This document shows positions 1-7,740 of a DNA stretch of 22,220 bases, piece after piece; the stretch's first letter is position 1; each line of letters opens with the position of its first letter. The notes below the pieces were generated by a model. The model had not been told where the DNA came from. It did no database searches and saw nothing but the letters and a program-made list of their open reading frames with translations. The stretch covers positions 1 through 22,220 of the forward strand of contig JAQRMT010000012.1 in the NCBI GenBank assembly GCA_028599035.1. The letters run 5' to 3'. Source of the stretch: Gammaproteobacteria bacterium (GTDB lineage Bacteria; Pseudomonadota; Gammaproteobacteria; PS1; Pseudothioglobaceae). The position numbers were made by a program, and so were the translations under genes.

Positions 1-619
1 CCACACCTAAATAATTATCAAACCAAGAATCAATAATCAAAGCCTTAATCGGCGCATCAACATCGCCTTCTGGTGCAGGGATTTTTTCCACAATCTGCTC
101 TAAAATATCCTCAATACCAATGCCTGATTTGGCGCTAGCATAAACCGCATCATGTGCCTCAACGCCAATCACATCTTCAATTTCATCTACCACTCGTTCA
201 GGGTCTGCCGCCGGCAGGTCAATCTTATTTAGCACCGATACCACCTCCAAACCTTGGTCTAATGCAGTATAGCAATTTGCCACCGTTTGTGCCTCAACCC
301 CTTGCGAAGCATCAACAATCAATAATGCTCCTTCACAAGCAGAAAGTGAGCGAGACACTTCGTATGAAAAATCCACATGACCTGGTGTATCAATAAAATT
401 CAACCGATAAGTTTCGCCATTTTTGGCACGATAATCCAACGAAACACTCTGCGATTTAATGGTAATGCCTCGTTCTTTTTCAATGTCCATTGAATCCAGC
501 ACTTGTGCAGACATTTCTCTGTCACTTAAGCCGCCACAAAACTGGATAAACCGATCAGCAATAGTCGATTTACCATGGTCAATATGAGCAATGATAGAAA
601 AATTACGAATGTTTTTCAT
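1..619 (-). CDS. lepA: Elongation factor 4 (LepA), N-terminal part, cut by window edge
   Basis: Translational GTPase that acts on the ribosome. Reading the minus strand from the ATG at 619 gives about 206 residues before the window ends, roughly a third of the usual 600. The G domain is clear: AHIDHGKST at residues 11-19, the effector-region segment KERGITIKSQ near 48-57, DTPGH at 77-81 and NKID at 131-134. The HIDHGKST and ERGITIK forms are typical of LepA rather than EF-G or BipA. It diverges from bcp across a 44-bp gap. In E. coli lepA is co-transcribed with lepB; here lepB lies elsewhere (16931-17851). Confidence 0.96.
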   Translation of the reverse strand, partial: MKNIRNFSIIAHIDHGKSTIADRFIQFCGGLSDREMSAQVLDSMDIEKERGITIKSQSVSLDYRAKNGETYRLNFIDTPGHVDFSYEVSRSLSACEGALLIVDASQGVEAQTVANCYTALDQGLEVVSVLNKIDLPAADPERVVDEIEDVIGVEAHDAVYASAKSGIGIEDILEQIVEKIPAPEGDVDAPIKALIIDSWFDNYLGV

Positions 620-663
620 CTAAGTGTTAAAATTAAAATTTTTAAACCCGAAATTATACCGTT

Positions 664-1113
664 ATGAATAAAGTTCAACCAACTACCTGTCAAGCTACAA
701 GCAATTTAGAAGTCAACATTCCTGATACCCAAGGACACAACATCGTTTTGTATTTTTACCCCAAAGATGCTACCCCTGGTTGCACCACTGAAGGGCAAGA
801 TTTTAGAGACAATCATCAGGCGTTTGTAGACGCAAACACCGTGGTGTACGGCGTTTCAAAAGATGATTTAAGTAAACACGAAAAATTTAAAAGCAAGCAA
901 AGTTTTCCTTTTGAGTTGATTGCTGATGTTGAAGGCACTTTGTGCGAGTTGTTTGGCGTTTGGCAGTTAAAAAAGTTTATGGGGCGTGAATATATGGGCA
1001 TTGTGCGCTCTACTTTTTTGATTGATAAAGATGGTAACATTCTCAAATCTTGGGATAAAGTTAAAGTCAAAGGTCACGCTGAAGAAGTTTTAGCCGCTGT
1101 GCAGGCACTATGA
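664..1113 (+). CDS. bcp: Peroxiredoxin of the BCP/PrxQ family (thiol peroxidase)
   Basis: Thiol-dependent peroxidase that reduces hydrogen peroxide and organic hydroperoxides, probably in the cytoplasm; 149 residues is normal for the family. The active-site segment KDATPGCTTEG puts the peroxidatic cysteine at C40. The resolving cysteine found five residues later in E. coli BCP is absent (G44-Q45). A second cysteine, C94 in TLCELFGVW, matches a non-catalytic position of the E. coli enzyme. It may therefore work as a one-cysteine enzyme. I see no Shine-Dalgarno sequence before the ATG. Its TGA overlaps the ubiG start in an ATGA junction, which suggests translational coupling. Confidence 0.93.
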   Translation: MNKVQPTTCQATSNLEVNIPDTQGHNIVLYFYPKDATPGCTTEGQDFRDNHQAFVDANTVVYGVSKDDLSKHEKFKSKQSFPFELIADVEGTLCELFGVWQLKKFMGREYMGIVRSTFLIDKDGNILKSWDKVKVKGHAEEVLAAVQAL

Positions 1114-1808
1114 GTAATGTAGATTTTAATGAGGTTGATAAGTTTGCCGCCTTGGCATCTCGTTGGTGGGATAAAAACTCCGAGTTTAAACCTCTGCACG
1201 ATATTAATCCACTTAGATTAAATTACATCAAAGAAAAATGTGGCGGATCACTCAAAGGCAAAAAAATCCTTGATGTTGGCTGTGGTGGTGGTATTTTGGC
1301 AGAATCCCTCGCCAAAGAAGGCGCAATAGTGACCGGTATTGATATGGCAGAAGCAGGTTTAGAAGTTGCTAAATTGCACTTACTTGAATCAGGCTTAAGC
1401 GTAGATTATCAAAAAATCCCCGTAGAGGAATTCGCCGAGCAGCACGCTGGAAAATTTGATATTGTTACTTGCCTAGAAATGCTAGAGCATGTCCCCGACC
1501 CAGCCTCGATTATTCGCGCCTGTGCGGTCTTAGCAAAATCAGGGGGGCAACTGTTTTTCTCCACCCTAAATCGCAACGCTAAATCCTATTTATTCGCCAT
1601 TGTTGGTGCGGAATATATCCTCAAACTCCTGCCTCAAGGCACGCACGACTGGGATAAATTTATCCAACCAAGTGAAATGGACGAATGGGCAAGACGCACA
1701 GATTTAACTCTAAAAAATATGATTGGCATGACCTACAATCCCTTTACAAAAGCCTACAAGCTTGAGGATGATGTGAGTGTGAATTATTTATGCTTTTATC
1801 AAAAATAA
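1110..1808 (+). CDS. ubiG: Ubiquinone biosynthesis O-methyltransferase UbiG
   Basis: SAM-dependent methyltransferase for both O-methylation steps of ubiquinone synthesis. The 232 residues match the family length. The N-terminus DKFAALASRWWD, motif I ILDVGCGGG at residues 53-61, and the later CLEMLEHVPDP and FFSTLNRN segments are characteristic of UbiG. It overlaps bcp by four bases (ATGA). It implies a ubiquinone-based respiratory chain, as expected for a proteobacterium. Confidence 0.96.
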   Translation: MSNVDFNEVDKFAALASRWWDKNSEFKPLHDINPLRLNYIKEKCGGSLKGKKILDVGCGGGILAESLAKEGAIVTGIDMAEAGLEVAKLHLLESGLSVDYQKIPVEEFAEQHAGKFDIVTCLEMLEHVPDPASIIRACAVLAKSGGQLFFSTLNRNAKSYLFAIVGAEYILKLLPQGTHDWDKFIQPSEMDEWARRTDLTLKNMIGMTYNPFTKAYKLEDDVSVNYLCFYQK

Positions 1809-1825
1809 CTTTGTCAATGTAGTAA

Positions 1826-2044
1826 AATTTTACTCAACACTTAATTGCTGTCCCAGAAGAATATATAAAAATCCAATTAACACCCAAAGAGGCAATCCAT
1901 CAATATGGCTTAACAGATGCAGGTATTATTTATCTAGCTAAAGATAAATACCTACTACTAACTGATAATTTTCCACTTAGTGGTTTTGCTGAGAAGAAAA
2001 ATATTGATGTAATTAACTTTACTAACATAAAATATTCGAAATGA
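1826..2044 (+). pseudogene. C-terminal remnant of a PIN-domain protein
   Basis: This frame is open from just after a stop at 1823-1825 to a TGA at 2042-2044, but has no plausible start codon or N-terminal half. The peptide contains GLTDAGIIYLAKDKYLLLTD followed by DVINF. This resembles the last third of PIN-domain ribonucleases, where a conserved acidic residue sits in the GLTDA helix and another after the LLTD strand. The N-terminal catalytic Asp region is missing, so it is read as a decayed toxin-type gene. Its stop overlaps the ATG of the next gene (ATGA). Confidence 0.6.
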
Positions 2045-2352
2045 TGAAACACAGCTTATTATTAACACTATTATTTATTACCAGTTTGTCTGCAAAAGCC
2101 TTATCACCCAACGAAATGCTGGTTATGGTGGGTGCGGTGAAGTATTACAATGAAAACTGTGCGGGATTGAATACAGCGGGCTATCACAGAATGAACAAAG
2201 GGTTAAAGCGTTTTAAAATGGACAGAACACCTGTGTCTGTGTTGGAGCAACACCCTTTAGCTGTATCGGGTTATCAAACTGCAGAGAAATTTGGCTGCGA
2301 AGGAACAAGGCAAGAGGCTCGCAAAGCAGGATTTGGTCAATACATCAACTAG
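2041..2352 (+). CDS. Small secreted protein of unknown function
   Basis: Not a family I recognise. The 103-residue product starts with a basic MMKH and a hydrophobic segment to about residue 18, ending near SAKA, which fits a Sec signal peptide and periplasmic location. The mature part has two cysteines (C40 in YYNENCAGL, C86 in KFGCEGT) that could form a disulfide. It overlaps the stop of the upstream PIN remnant and overlaps the convergent acpS stop by four bases. ATG codons at 2041 and 2044 are equally possible starts. Confidence 0.65.
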   Translation: MMKHSLLLTLLFITSLSAKALSPNEMLVMVGAVKYYNENCAGLNTAGYHRMNKGLKRFKMDRTPVSVLEQHPLAVSGYQTAEKFGCEGTRQEARKAGFGQYIN

Positions 2353-2771
2353 AAAGTTGTGCCGTATTCGCCTTTTTCATCTTCGTCTTTTTTACCTAAT
2401 TCCAACACCACAAACGCCACGGCGTTAAATTTTTCATCAGATAGACTTAAATGCGCCTGCTTAATGTTTCTGTCTACGAGGTATAAACGCAGTTTTTCGC
2501 TGGGAATGAAGTAGGGTTTGCCTTCTTCGTTGTTTCTGATGGTTAAATCTTGAAAACTAACAATTCTGCCAATGCCCGTGCCTAGGGCTTTGGCAAAGGC
2601 CTCTTTAGCGGCGAAGCGTTTGGCGCAATAGGCGGCACTATCGCCTTTGTTGGCAAACAGGGCTTGTTCGTGTTCAGACAGTACACGGCGTACAAAACCA
2701 TTTTTATTTTTATTTAATATTTGTTCAACTCGCTTGATGTTGATAATATCGGTACCGATGCCGTAAATCAT
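2349..2771 (-). CDS. acpS: Holo-[acyl-carrier-protein] synthase
   Basis: Transfers 4'-phosphopantetheine from CoA to apo-acyl carrier protein, needed for fatty-acid synthesis. The product begins MIYGIGTDIINIKRVE (Mg-binding D8) and has RFAAKEAFAKALGTG around residues 52-66 with E57, the second metal ligand. At 140 residues it is slightly longer than usual because of an acidic tail (KKDEDEKGE). It is last in the rnc-era-recO-pdxJ-acpS operon and overlaps pdxJ by four bases. Confidence 0.95.
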   Translation of the reverse strand: MIYGIGTDIINIKRVEQILNKNKNGFVRRVLSEHEQALFANKGDSAAYCAKRFAAKEAFAKALGTGIGRIVSFQDLTIRNNEEGKPYFIPSEKLRLYLVDRNIKQAHLSLSDEKFNAVAFVVLELGKKDEDEKGEYGTTF

Positions 2772-3493
2772 AATCTTGCCCCTTGCATTAACGCTTTCAT
2801 TTCTTGCGTGGCAGCGGCTAGTCCGATAAATACGGCTCTGGCAATAATAGAGTGTCCAATATTGAGTTCAACAATTTCAGGCAGTTGTGCAATCGCTTGG
2901 GTATTTTCTATGGTTAAGCCATGTCCTGCATTGACTTGTAAGCCAATTGAGTGTGCGTAAGTTGCCATGGTTTTTATTTTTTCTAACTCTATAAGTTGTG
3001 CCTCATCCGTTGCGTTGGCATAATGCCCTGTGTGAAGCTCAATCACAGGTGCGCCACACTGCTTAGCAGCATCAATTTGAGATTTTTGGGCGTCAATAAA
3101 CAAAGATACGATTATATTTGATGCGCTTAATTGGGCGCAAACATCCTGCATTCTAGGGATTTGACTAGCGACTTCTAGTCCGCCCTCAGTGGTCAGTTCC
3201 TCGCGTTTTTCTGGCACTAGACAACAGTCTTGCGGTTTAATTCTGCTGGCAATGGCAATCATTTCATCCGTGGTTGCCATTTCTAAATTCATCTTAGTCG
3301 TAAGCTGTTCGCTCAAAATCTCTACATCGCTATCTTGAATATGCCGCCTGTCTTCACGCAAATGTAAGGTGATACTGTCTGCCCCTGCTTTTTCACACAG
3401 CAAAGCGCCTGCAATCAGCGATGGATAGTCTGTGCCCCTGGCTTGCCTAATCGTGGCTATATGGTCAATATTAACGCCTAAATAAATACTCAT
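2768..3493 (-). CDS. pdxJ: Pyridoxine 5'-phosphate synthase
   Basis: Condenses 1-deoxyxylulose 5-phosphate with 3-amino-2-oxopropyl phosphate to give pyridoxine 5'-phosphate (vitamin B6 synthesis). The 241-residue TIM-barrel protein starts MSIYLGVNIDHIATIRQARG and contains ADSITLHLREDRRHI, IELHTG and NAGHGL, all standard PdxJ segments. It begins three bases after the recO stop and overlaps acpS by four bases, the order found in many gammaproteobacteria. Confidence 0.97.
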   Translation of the reverse strand: MSIYLGVNIDHIATIRQARGTDYPSLIAGALLCEKAGADSITLHLREDRRHIQDSDVEILSEQLTTKMNLEMATTDEMIAIASRIKPQDCCLVPEKREELTTEGGLEVASQIPRMQDVCAQLSASNIIVSLFIDAQKSQIDAAKQCGAPVIELHTGHYANATDEAQLIELEKIKTMATYAHSIGLQVNAGHGLTIENTQAIAQLPEIVELNIGHSIIARAVFIGLAAATQEMKALMQGARL

Positions 3494-3496
3494 AAA

Positions 3497-4189
3497 CTAG
3501 TGTTTGGTAAAAAATAAAGATCGGCTTTTCAAAGGCTTGTTACCCAAAAGAAAATCCAAGCGTTGCCTATTTAAGTTTCTACAGACTTTTAGTTGTTCCA
3601 AATTAGGAATGTTTGCCATGTCTTCTGCTAATAAATAATGAATCAATTTGCCCGATATTTTACCCAAAGAGCTGGGTGAAAATCCTGCTTGAGGCTGATA
3701 TTCATAATAAATATTCTGCTCAATCTCGTTACCATTCACATCATGCTCCAAATCATATCCATAACCCAATTCAGACAAAAGATTATTTTCAAACAACCTT
3801 AGTAGCCAACGCCCTGTTTGACGCTCTAACTTAACAATTTGTTGAATAAACTGCTTATAAACCTCAAACAATTCAGGGTGCGGGTCTTGCTCGTGTAGCA
3901 ATCGAGCAATCAGCTCATTCGCATACATACCTAATATCAGCGTTTCGCCTTGTAAATTCCGCGGCTGATCGTCTGCTTCCCAACCAGTCAGTGTCTTTAA
4001 TTCCCCTTTGCCAGAAAAAGAGATTTTCATCTGTTGAAACATCTGTAAGGGTGTTTTTGACTTACGCAATCCTCGTCCAACTAAGCGGATTTTACCGTGC
4101 TCTTGGGTGAAAAAATCTAGCAATAAAGAAGCGTCCTTAAAGGCTCTGCGGTGAATTAGAAAAGCAGGCGTTAAATCAACTTTAGTCAT
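3497..4189 (-). CDS. recO: DNA repair protein RecO
   Basis: Mediator of RecA loading on SSB-coated DNA in the RecFOR pathway. The 230 residues match the family. The N-terminal OB-fold region contains FLIHRRAFKDASLLLDFFTQEHGKI in two adjacent stretches, then RLVGRGLRKSK; the rest is the helical C-terminal domain. RecO is poorly conserved, so position in the operon between era and pdxJ adds strong support. It overlaps era by eight bases. Confidence 0.92.
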   Translation of the reverse strand: MTKVDLTPAFLIHRRAFKDASLLLDFFTQEHGKIRLVGRGLRKSKTPLQMFQQMKISFSGKGELKTLTGWEADDQPRNLQGETLILGMYANELIARLLHEQDPHPELFEVYKQFIQQIVKLERQTGRWLLRLFENNLLSELGYGYDLEHDVNGNEIEQNIYYEYQPQAGFSPSSLGKISGKLIHYLLAEDMANIPNLEQLKVCRNLNRQRLDFLLGNKPLKSRSLFFTKH

Positions 4190-5066
4190 AACCTAATGAG
4201 GCCAATGCACGCTTATCGTCAGACCAGCCTGTAGATACCTTAACCCAAAGTTTAAGGAACACTTTGCGCTCTAAAAAACCTTCTATGCTTTTTCGTGCCT
4301 CAGTGCCGATGAGTTTAAGCATATCGCCTTTGTTGCCAATAACAATGCTTTTTTGCGACGCTTTGTCCACAAGAATTCTGGCTGAAATTCTTTGCATAGT
4401 GCCATCTAATTCGTATTGTTCGATTTCAACGGTTAAATCATAAGGCAGCTCGTCTGCTAAATGACGCATCAGTTTTTCACGGATGAATTCAGCAACGATA
4501 AATTTTTCACTTCTATCGGTTACATAGTCGGGGTCAAAAATATTGCCTTGTTCGGGCAGGTATTTTAAGATTAATGTCCGCAATGCTTGAGTATCTGGCT
4601 TTTTAAATGCTGAGAGTGGAAACAAGTCACTGGGCTGATATTTCTGCCCTATTTTTTCTAAAAAAGGCAAAACAGCTTGACTAGACTTTAATTTATCAAT
4701 TTTATTAACACACAATATTACCGGCACTTCAGCCCTTGACACATGCTCTAAAACTCGTGCATCTTCTTTGGTCCATTTGCCCACTTCAATCAGCCACAAA
4801 ATTAGCTCAACATCGTTAATACTAGCGCTTGCTGTCCTATTCATATAGGCATTAATGGCCTTGGCGTTACCAATGTGCATCCCTGGTGTATCGACAAACA
4901 CCATTTGATAATCATCAGTAGTGTGAATGGCGTGAATACGGTGGCGCGTGGTTTGTGGTCGGTGTGAAGTGATAGATAGTTTTTGACCTATTAACTCGTT
5001 TATTAAAGTCGATTTACCCACATTTGGGCGACCAACAACTGCGATAAATCCTGCTTTATGACTCAT
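4182..5066 (-). CDS. era: GTPase Era, 16S rRNA maturation factor
   Basis: Essential GTPase that binds the 3' end of 16S rRNA and helps assemble the 30S subunit. The G domain shows GRPNVGKST at residues 12-20, DTPG at 59-62 and NKID at 121-124. The C-terminal third carries the KH RNA-binding domain with KSIVIGNKGDMLK. Length of 294 is normal. The gene overlaps rnc by 11 bases and recO by eight, so the operon is probably one transcript. Confidence 0.97.
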   Translation of the reverse strand: MSHKAGFIAVVGRPNVGKSTLINELIGQKLSITSHRPQTTRHRIHAIHTTDDYQMVFVDTPGMHIGNAKAINAYMNRTASASINDVELILWLIEVGKWTKEDARVLEHVSRAEVPVILCVNKIDKLKSSQAVLPFLEKIGQKYQPSDLFPLSAFKKPDTQALRTLILKYLPEQGNIFDPDYVTDRSEKFIVAEFIREKLMRHLADELPYDLTVEIEQYELDGTMQRISARILVDKASQKSIVIGNKGDMLKLIGTEARKSIEGFLERKVFLKLWVKVSTGWSDDKRALASLGYD

Positions 5067-5727
5067 GATTTTTTAATTTCTCCAATAAAACTTCAGCACA
5101 CATTTGCTCTGCCCTTTTAATGCTTTTAGCTTCTTGTTCAACCTGTATTGCTTGATCTTGTAGTAGACACTTAAGCGTAAATAATGCGTTATGGTCCTTG
5201 CCAGTGGTTTTTATGAGTTTGTATTGTGGTAACGATTGTCCAAATTTTTGCAGGCGCTCTTGTAATTGCGTTTTAAAATCTTTTAGTGTGTCATTTGGAT
5301 TAATGTCATCTATATATTCTTTAAACAAATCTAAAATTACCGTATTAACAGTATCAAAATCTGCTTCCAAGAAAATAGCACCCAAAATAGCCTCCACTGC
5401 ATCAGATTGAATAGATTTACGATTATGTCCGCCACTTTTCAACTCGCCTGAACCCAAAATCAATAAATTCGATAACTCAAGCTTAGTTGCAATCAACGAC
5501 AGCGTTTGCCCTCTAACAACATAAGACTTAAATCGAGACAACTTACCCTCAGCAATACTTGGAAAACGCTTATACAACTCACGAGAAACCACCGCACCCA
5601 ATACGCTATCACCCAAGAACTCAAGACGCTCATTATTGCCCTTGCCCATGCTACGATGTGTCAATGCCTGCTTCAACAAAGCAATGTCTTTAAATTGATA
5701 ATTAATTTTTTTCTGCAATTCTTTCAT
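5056..5727 (-). CDS. rnc: Ribonuclease III
   Basis: Double-stranded RNA endonuclease that processes rRNA precursors and structured mRNAs. The signature NERLEFLGDSVL lies at residues 32-43 and the second catalytic acidic region is near SDAVEAILGAIFLE. A C-terminal double-stranded RNA-binding domain covers about residues 150-220. The 223-residue length is typical. It is first in the five-gene operon and diverges from the Cas6-like gene over 56 bp. Confidence 0.97.
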   Translation of the reverse strand: MKELQKKINYQFKDIALLKQALTHRSMGKGNNERLEFLGDSVLGAVVSRELYKRFPSIAEGKLSRFKSYVVRGQTLSLIATKLELSNLLILGSGELKSGGHNRKSIQSDAVEAILGAIFLEADFDTVNTVILDLFKEYIDDINPNDTLKDFKTQLQERLQKFGQSLPQYKLIKTTGKDHNALFTLKCLLQDQAIQVEQEAKSIKRAEQMCAEVLLEKLKNHES

Positions 5728-5783
5728 ATTTGTTCAGGTTGAAATATATATAATTAACACCATTATAAAACCCAATTATTCTT

Positions 5784-6455
5784 ATGTTTTGGCAAGAAGA
5801 TATTAAAGAGGAACATTTTACGCTTCCTGAGACGATTCAAGATGCTGTGTTCAGCATTCACGCTAAAGTTTTACCCATTGACCATGCTTATTCCCTATCT
5901 CAGGCGCTACTCAAATACTTGCCTTGGCTGGAAGAAGTTAATGCTGGTGTATTTGACATTAGTGTCGCTGATGGCAATGGCTGGGAACAAGACCATGAAT
6001 CTGGCTTTTACTACCCTTCTAAACGCTCTAAACTTAGTATTCGAGTTCCTAAAGAAAAGTTAGATGACGCAGAAATTTTGGTTGGAAAAACGTTGAATTT
6101 AGGCAAATATCAGATTGACATAGTTAAGGCATTAAAGTCAAAATTGATGAGTGATATGCAAATCGTTTTTGCCAAGCATATTGTCTGTGATGAAAACGCC
6201 AGTGAAGAAACCTTTTTACAAACCTCATTCGTACAACTACAAGCGCTAGAGATTCAACCTAAAAAGATGATGGCAGGTTTAAAACGCAAAATATCAACGC
6301 CAGATGGCATCATTCATACACGCTCTTTAATGGTAGCCGACCTAAGAAAAGCAGAATCTGTCAAACTCCAAGAAGTGGGTATTGGTAAGCACCGTCTACT
6401 AGGTTGTGGACTATTTTTGCCACAGAAAGGCATTGAAAGCGTTAATGCGGTCTAG
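5784..6455 (+). CDS. Cas6/Cmx6-family RAMP protein, orphan
   Basis: The 223-residue sequence fits the Cas6/Cmx6 family (the type named I-MYXAN), which are RAMP-fold endoribonucleases that cut CRISPR precursor RNA. The matching marks are LPIDHAYSLSQALLKYLP at residues 30-47 with H34 at the expected active-site position, a central SKLSIRVP segment, and a C-terminal glycine-rich loop VGIGKHRLLGCGLFLP at 198-213. No CRISPR repeats or other cas genes are in the window. The gene sits between rnc and a thioredoxin-like gene with no visible Shine-Dalgarno sequence. Family assignment is from recalled consensus; function away from CRISPR is unknown. Confidence 0.75.
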   Translation: MFWQEDIKEEHFTLPETIQDAVFSIHAKVLPIDHAYSLSQALLKYLPWLEEVNAGVFDISVADGNGWEQDHESGFYYPSKRSKLSIRVPKEKLDDAEILVGKTLNLGKYQIDIVKALKSKLMSDMQIVFAKHIVCDENASEETFLQTSFVQLQALEIQPKKMMAGLKRKISTPDGIIHTRSLMVADLRKAESVKLQEVGIGKHRLLGCGLFLPQKGIESVNAV

Positions 6456-6510
6456 CAAGACTTTTCTAACCTAGCAGTTAAATATTTTTTTAGTGGCATT
6501 TAACCCATAT

Positions 6511-6539
6511 TTGCATTAGCTTAACTTTAGGACTACAAT
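6511..6539 (+). promoter_or_regulatory. Candidate sigma-70 promoter of the thioredoxin-like gene
   Basis: TTGCAT at 6511-6516 and TACAAT at 6534-6539 are separated by exactly 17 bp. The expected start of transcription, about seven bases after the -10 box, falls at or next to the ATG at 6546, so the mRNA may be leaderless or nearly so. No Shine-Dalgarno sequence stands at a normal distance from the ATG, which agrees. Confidence 0.5.
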
Positions 6540-6545
6540 TGACTC

Positions 6546-7577
6546 ATGCGAATTGTATTTCTAATATTTTCTTTATATCTCTCATCAATGTCTGTCGCTC
6601 AAGAAGTGGTCAAACAAGGGGATTTTTTAGGTGCAAAAACCATTGATTTTCTACCTAACTGGTTCAAAACAACCTTTATGGATTTTTCTGAAGACTTAGA
6701 AGAAGCCAATGACAAAGGTCGTCATGTCATGATTTATTTTCATCAAAATGGCTGCCCTTACTGCGCTAAATTAGTAAAAGATAACTTTCATGATGAGAAA
6801 TTAGTTGCCAAATTACAAAAAGATTTTGATGTGATTGAAACCAATATGTGGGGCGATAAAGATTTGACCGATTGGACAGGTAGAGATTTTACTGAAAAGG
6901 AATTTTCAGCACATATGAAAATCCAGTTTACCCCTACCCTCATTTTTTTAAGTCCTCAAGGTAAAACTCTACTCAGACTCAATGGGTATCAATCTATTGA
7001 TAAAATGCACGCCACGCTAGATTATATTGCCAATAAGGCCTATCTCAAACAATCCTATGCCAACTACCTTAACAAATTAAAGCAAAATAAGACTGGCAAA
7101 CTTAACTCGCATATAATTTTTGCATCGCCTCCGCACTTATTAATGCGTAGCGAAAACCTACCAGCACAAAAGGTTTTAGCAGTATTTTTTGAAGAACCAA
7201 ACTGTGCACAATGTGACTTTTTTCATGCTAAATTAATGCCATTAGAGCAAACACAAGACTATTTACAACAAATGCAAGTCGCGCGTTTTAATGCCCTGTC
7301 TAATGAAAAACTAATCACCCCATCAGGCAAACGCACTACTGCCAAAGATTGGTATGAGGCGTTAAAACTTACTTACAAACCTGCCATTGTTTTCTTTGAC
7401 AAGACTGGTAACGAGATTATTCGCAAAGATGCTTATTTCAAGCAGTATCACTTGCATAGCATTATGGATTATGTGTTGACAGGTGCGTATAAAACTCAGC
7501 CAAACTTTCAACGCTATATTGAGCATAAGTCTGATAAGTTAAGAGAACAAGGGATTACAGTTGATATTTGGAAGTAA
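6546..7577 (+). CDS. Secreted protein with two thioredoxin-like domains
   Basis: The 343-residue product has an N-terminal hydrophobic signal (cleavage likely after SVAQ near residue 19), so it is probably periplasmic. The first thioredoxin-like domain has NGCPYCAKL with CPYC at 70-73 and a cis-proline segment QFTPTLIFL around 127-135. The second has EEPNCAQCDFF with CAQC at 220-223 and YKPAIVFFD around 277-285. CPYC is also the motif of glutaredoxins, and the domain resembles SoxW-type thioredoxins of sulfur oxidisers. It may reduce or transfer thiols in the periplasm; the substrate is unknown. It lies 90 bp after the Cas6-like gene and ends at the edge of the MITE. Confidence 0.8.
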   Translation: MRIVFLIFSLYLSSMSVAQEVVKQGDFLGAKTIDFLPNWFKTTFMDFSEDLEEANDKGRHVMIYFHQNGCPYCAKLVKDNFHDEKLVAKLQKDFDVIETNMWGDKDLTDWTGRDFTEKEFSAHMKIQFTPTLIFLSPQGKTLLRLNGYQSIDKMHATLDYIANKAYLKQSYANYLNKLKQNKTGKLNSHIIFASPPHLLMRSENLPAQKVLAVFFEEPNCAQCDFFHAKLMPLEQTQDYLQQMQVARFNALSNEKLITPSGKRTTAKDWYEALKLTYKPAIVFFDKTGNEIIRKDAYFKQYHLHSIMDYVLTGAYKTQPNFQRYIEHKSDKLREQGITVDIWK

Positions 7578-7738
7578 TACCATTTATAAGAAATAACTAT
7601 ACTAAAGAGTGTTGATAGTTATCCATTTAAGCAACTTTAAAAAATGGACGATACTTATTTGCTATCGTTGATTTTTAAAGTTGCTTAAATGGATAAGGAT
7701 TAATATTATTTGGTGTAGTTATTTTTTATAAATGGTAT
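7577..7738. mobile_element. MITE-like element with nested inverted repeats
   Basis: Terminal inverted repeats of 26 bp (7577-7602 and 7713-7738) agree at 24 of 26 positions; both begin ATACCATTTATAA read inward. Inside is a second, perfect 23-bp inverted repeat (7621-7643 and 7672-7694) around a 28-base loop that has its own 6-bp pair (ACGATA/TATCGT). There is no open frame. The element fills the gap between two convergent genes and overlaps the last base of the thioredoxin-like gene's stop codon. A TA dinucleotide at each end would fit a Tc1/IS630-type insertion, but the duplication cannot be proved here. It could also end transcription from both sides. Confidence 0.6.
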
Positions 7739-7740
7739 AA

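Noticed and set aside
154..396. An open frame on the plus strand over lepA
   Set aside because: It is the reverse of the conserved LepA GTPase domain and has no family features of its own.
5784..7577. A CRISPR array near the Cas6-like gene
   Set aside because: No regularly spaced direct repeats were found in the intergenic gaps around the gene or elsewhere in the window.
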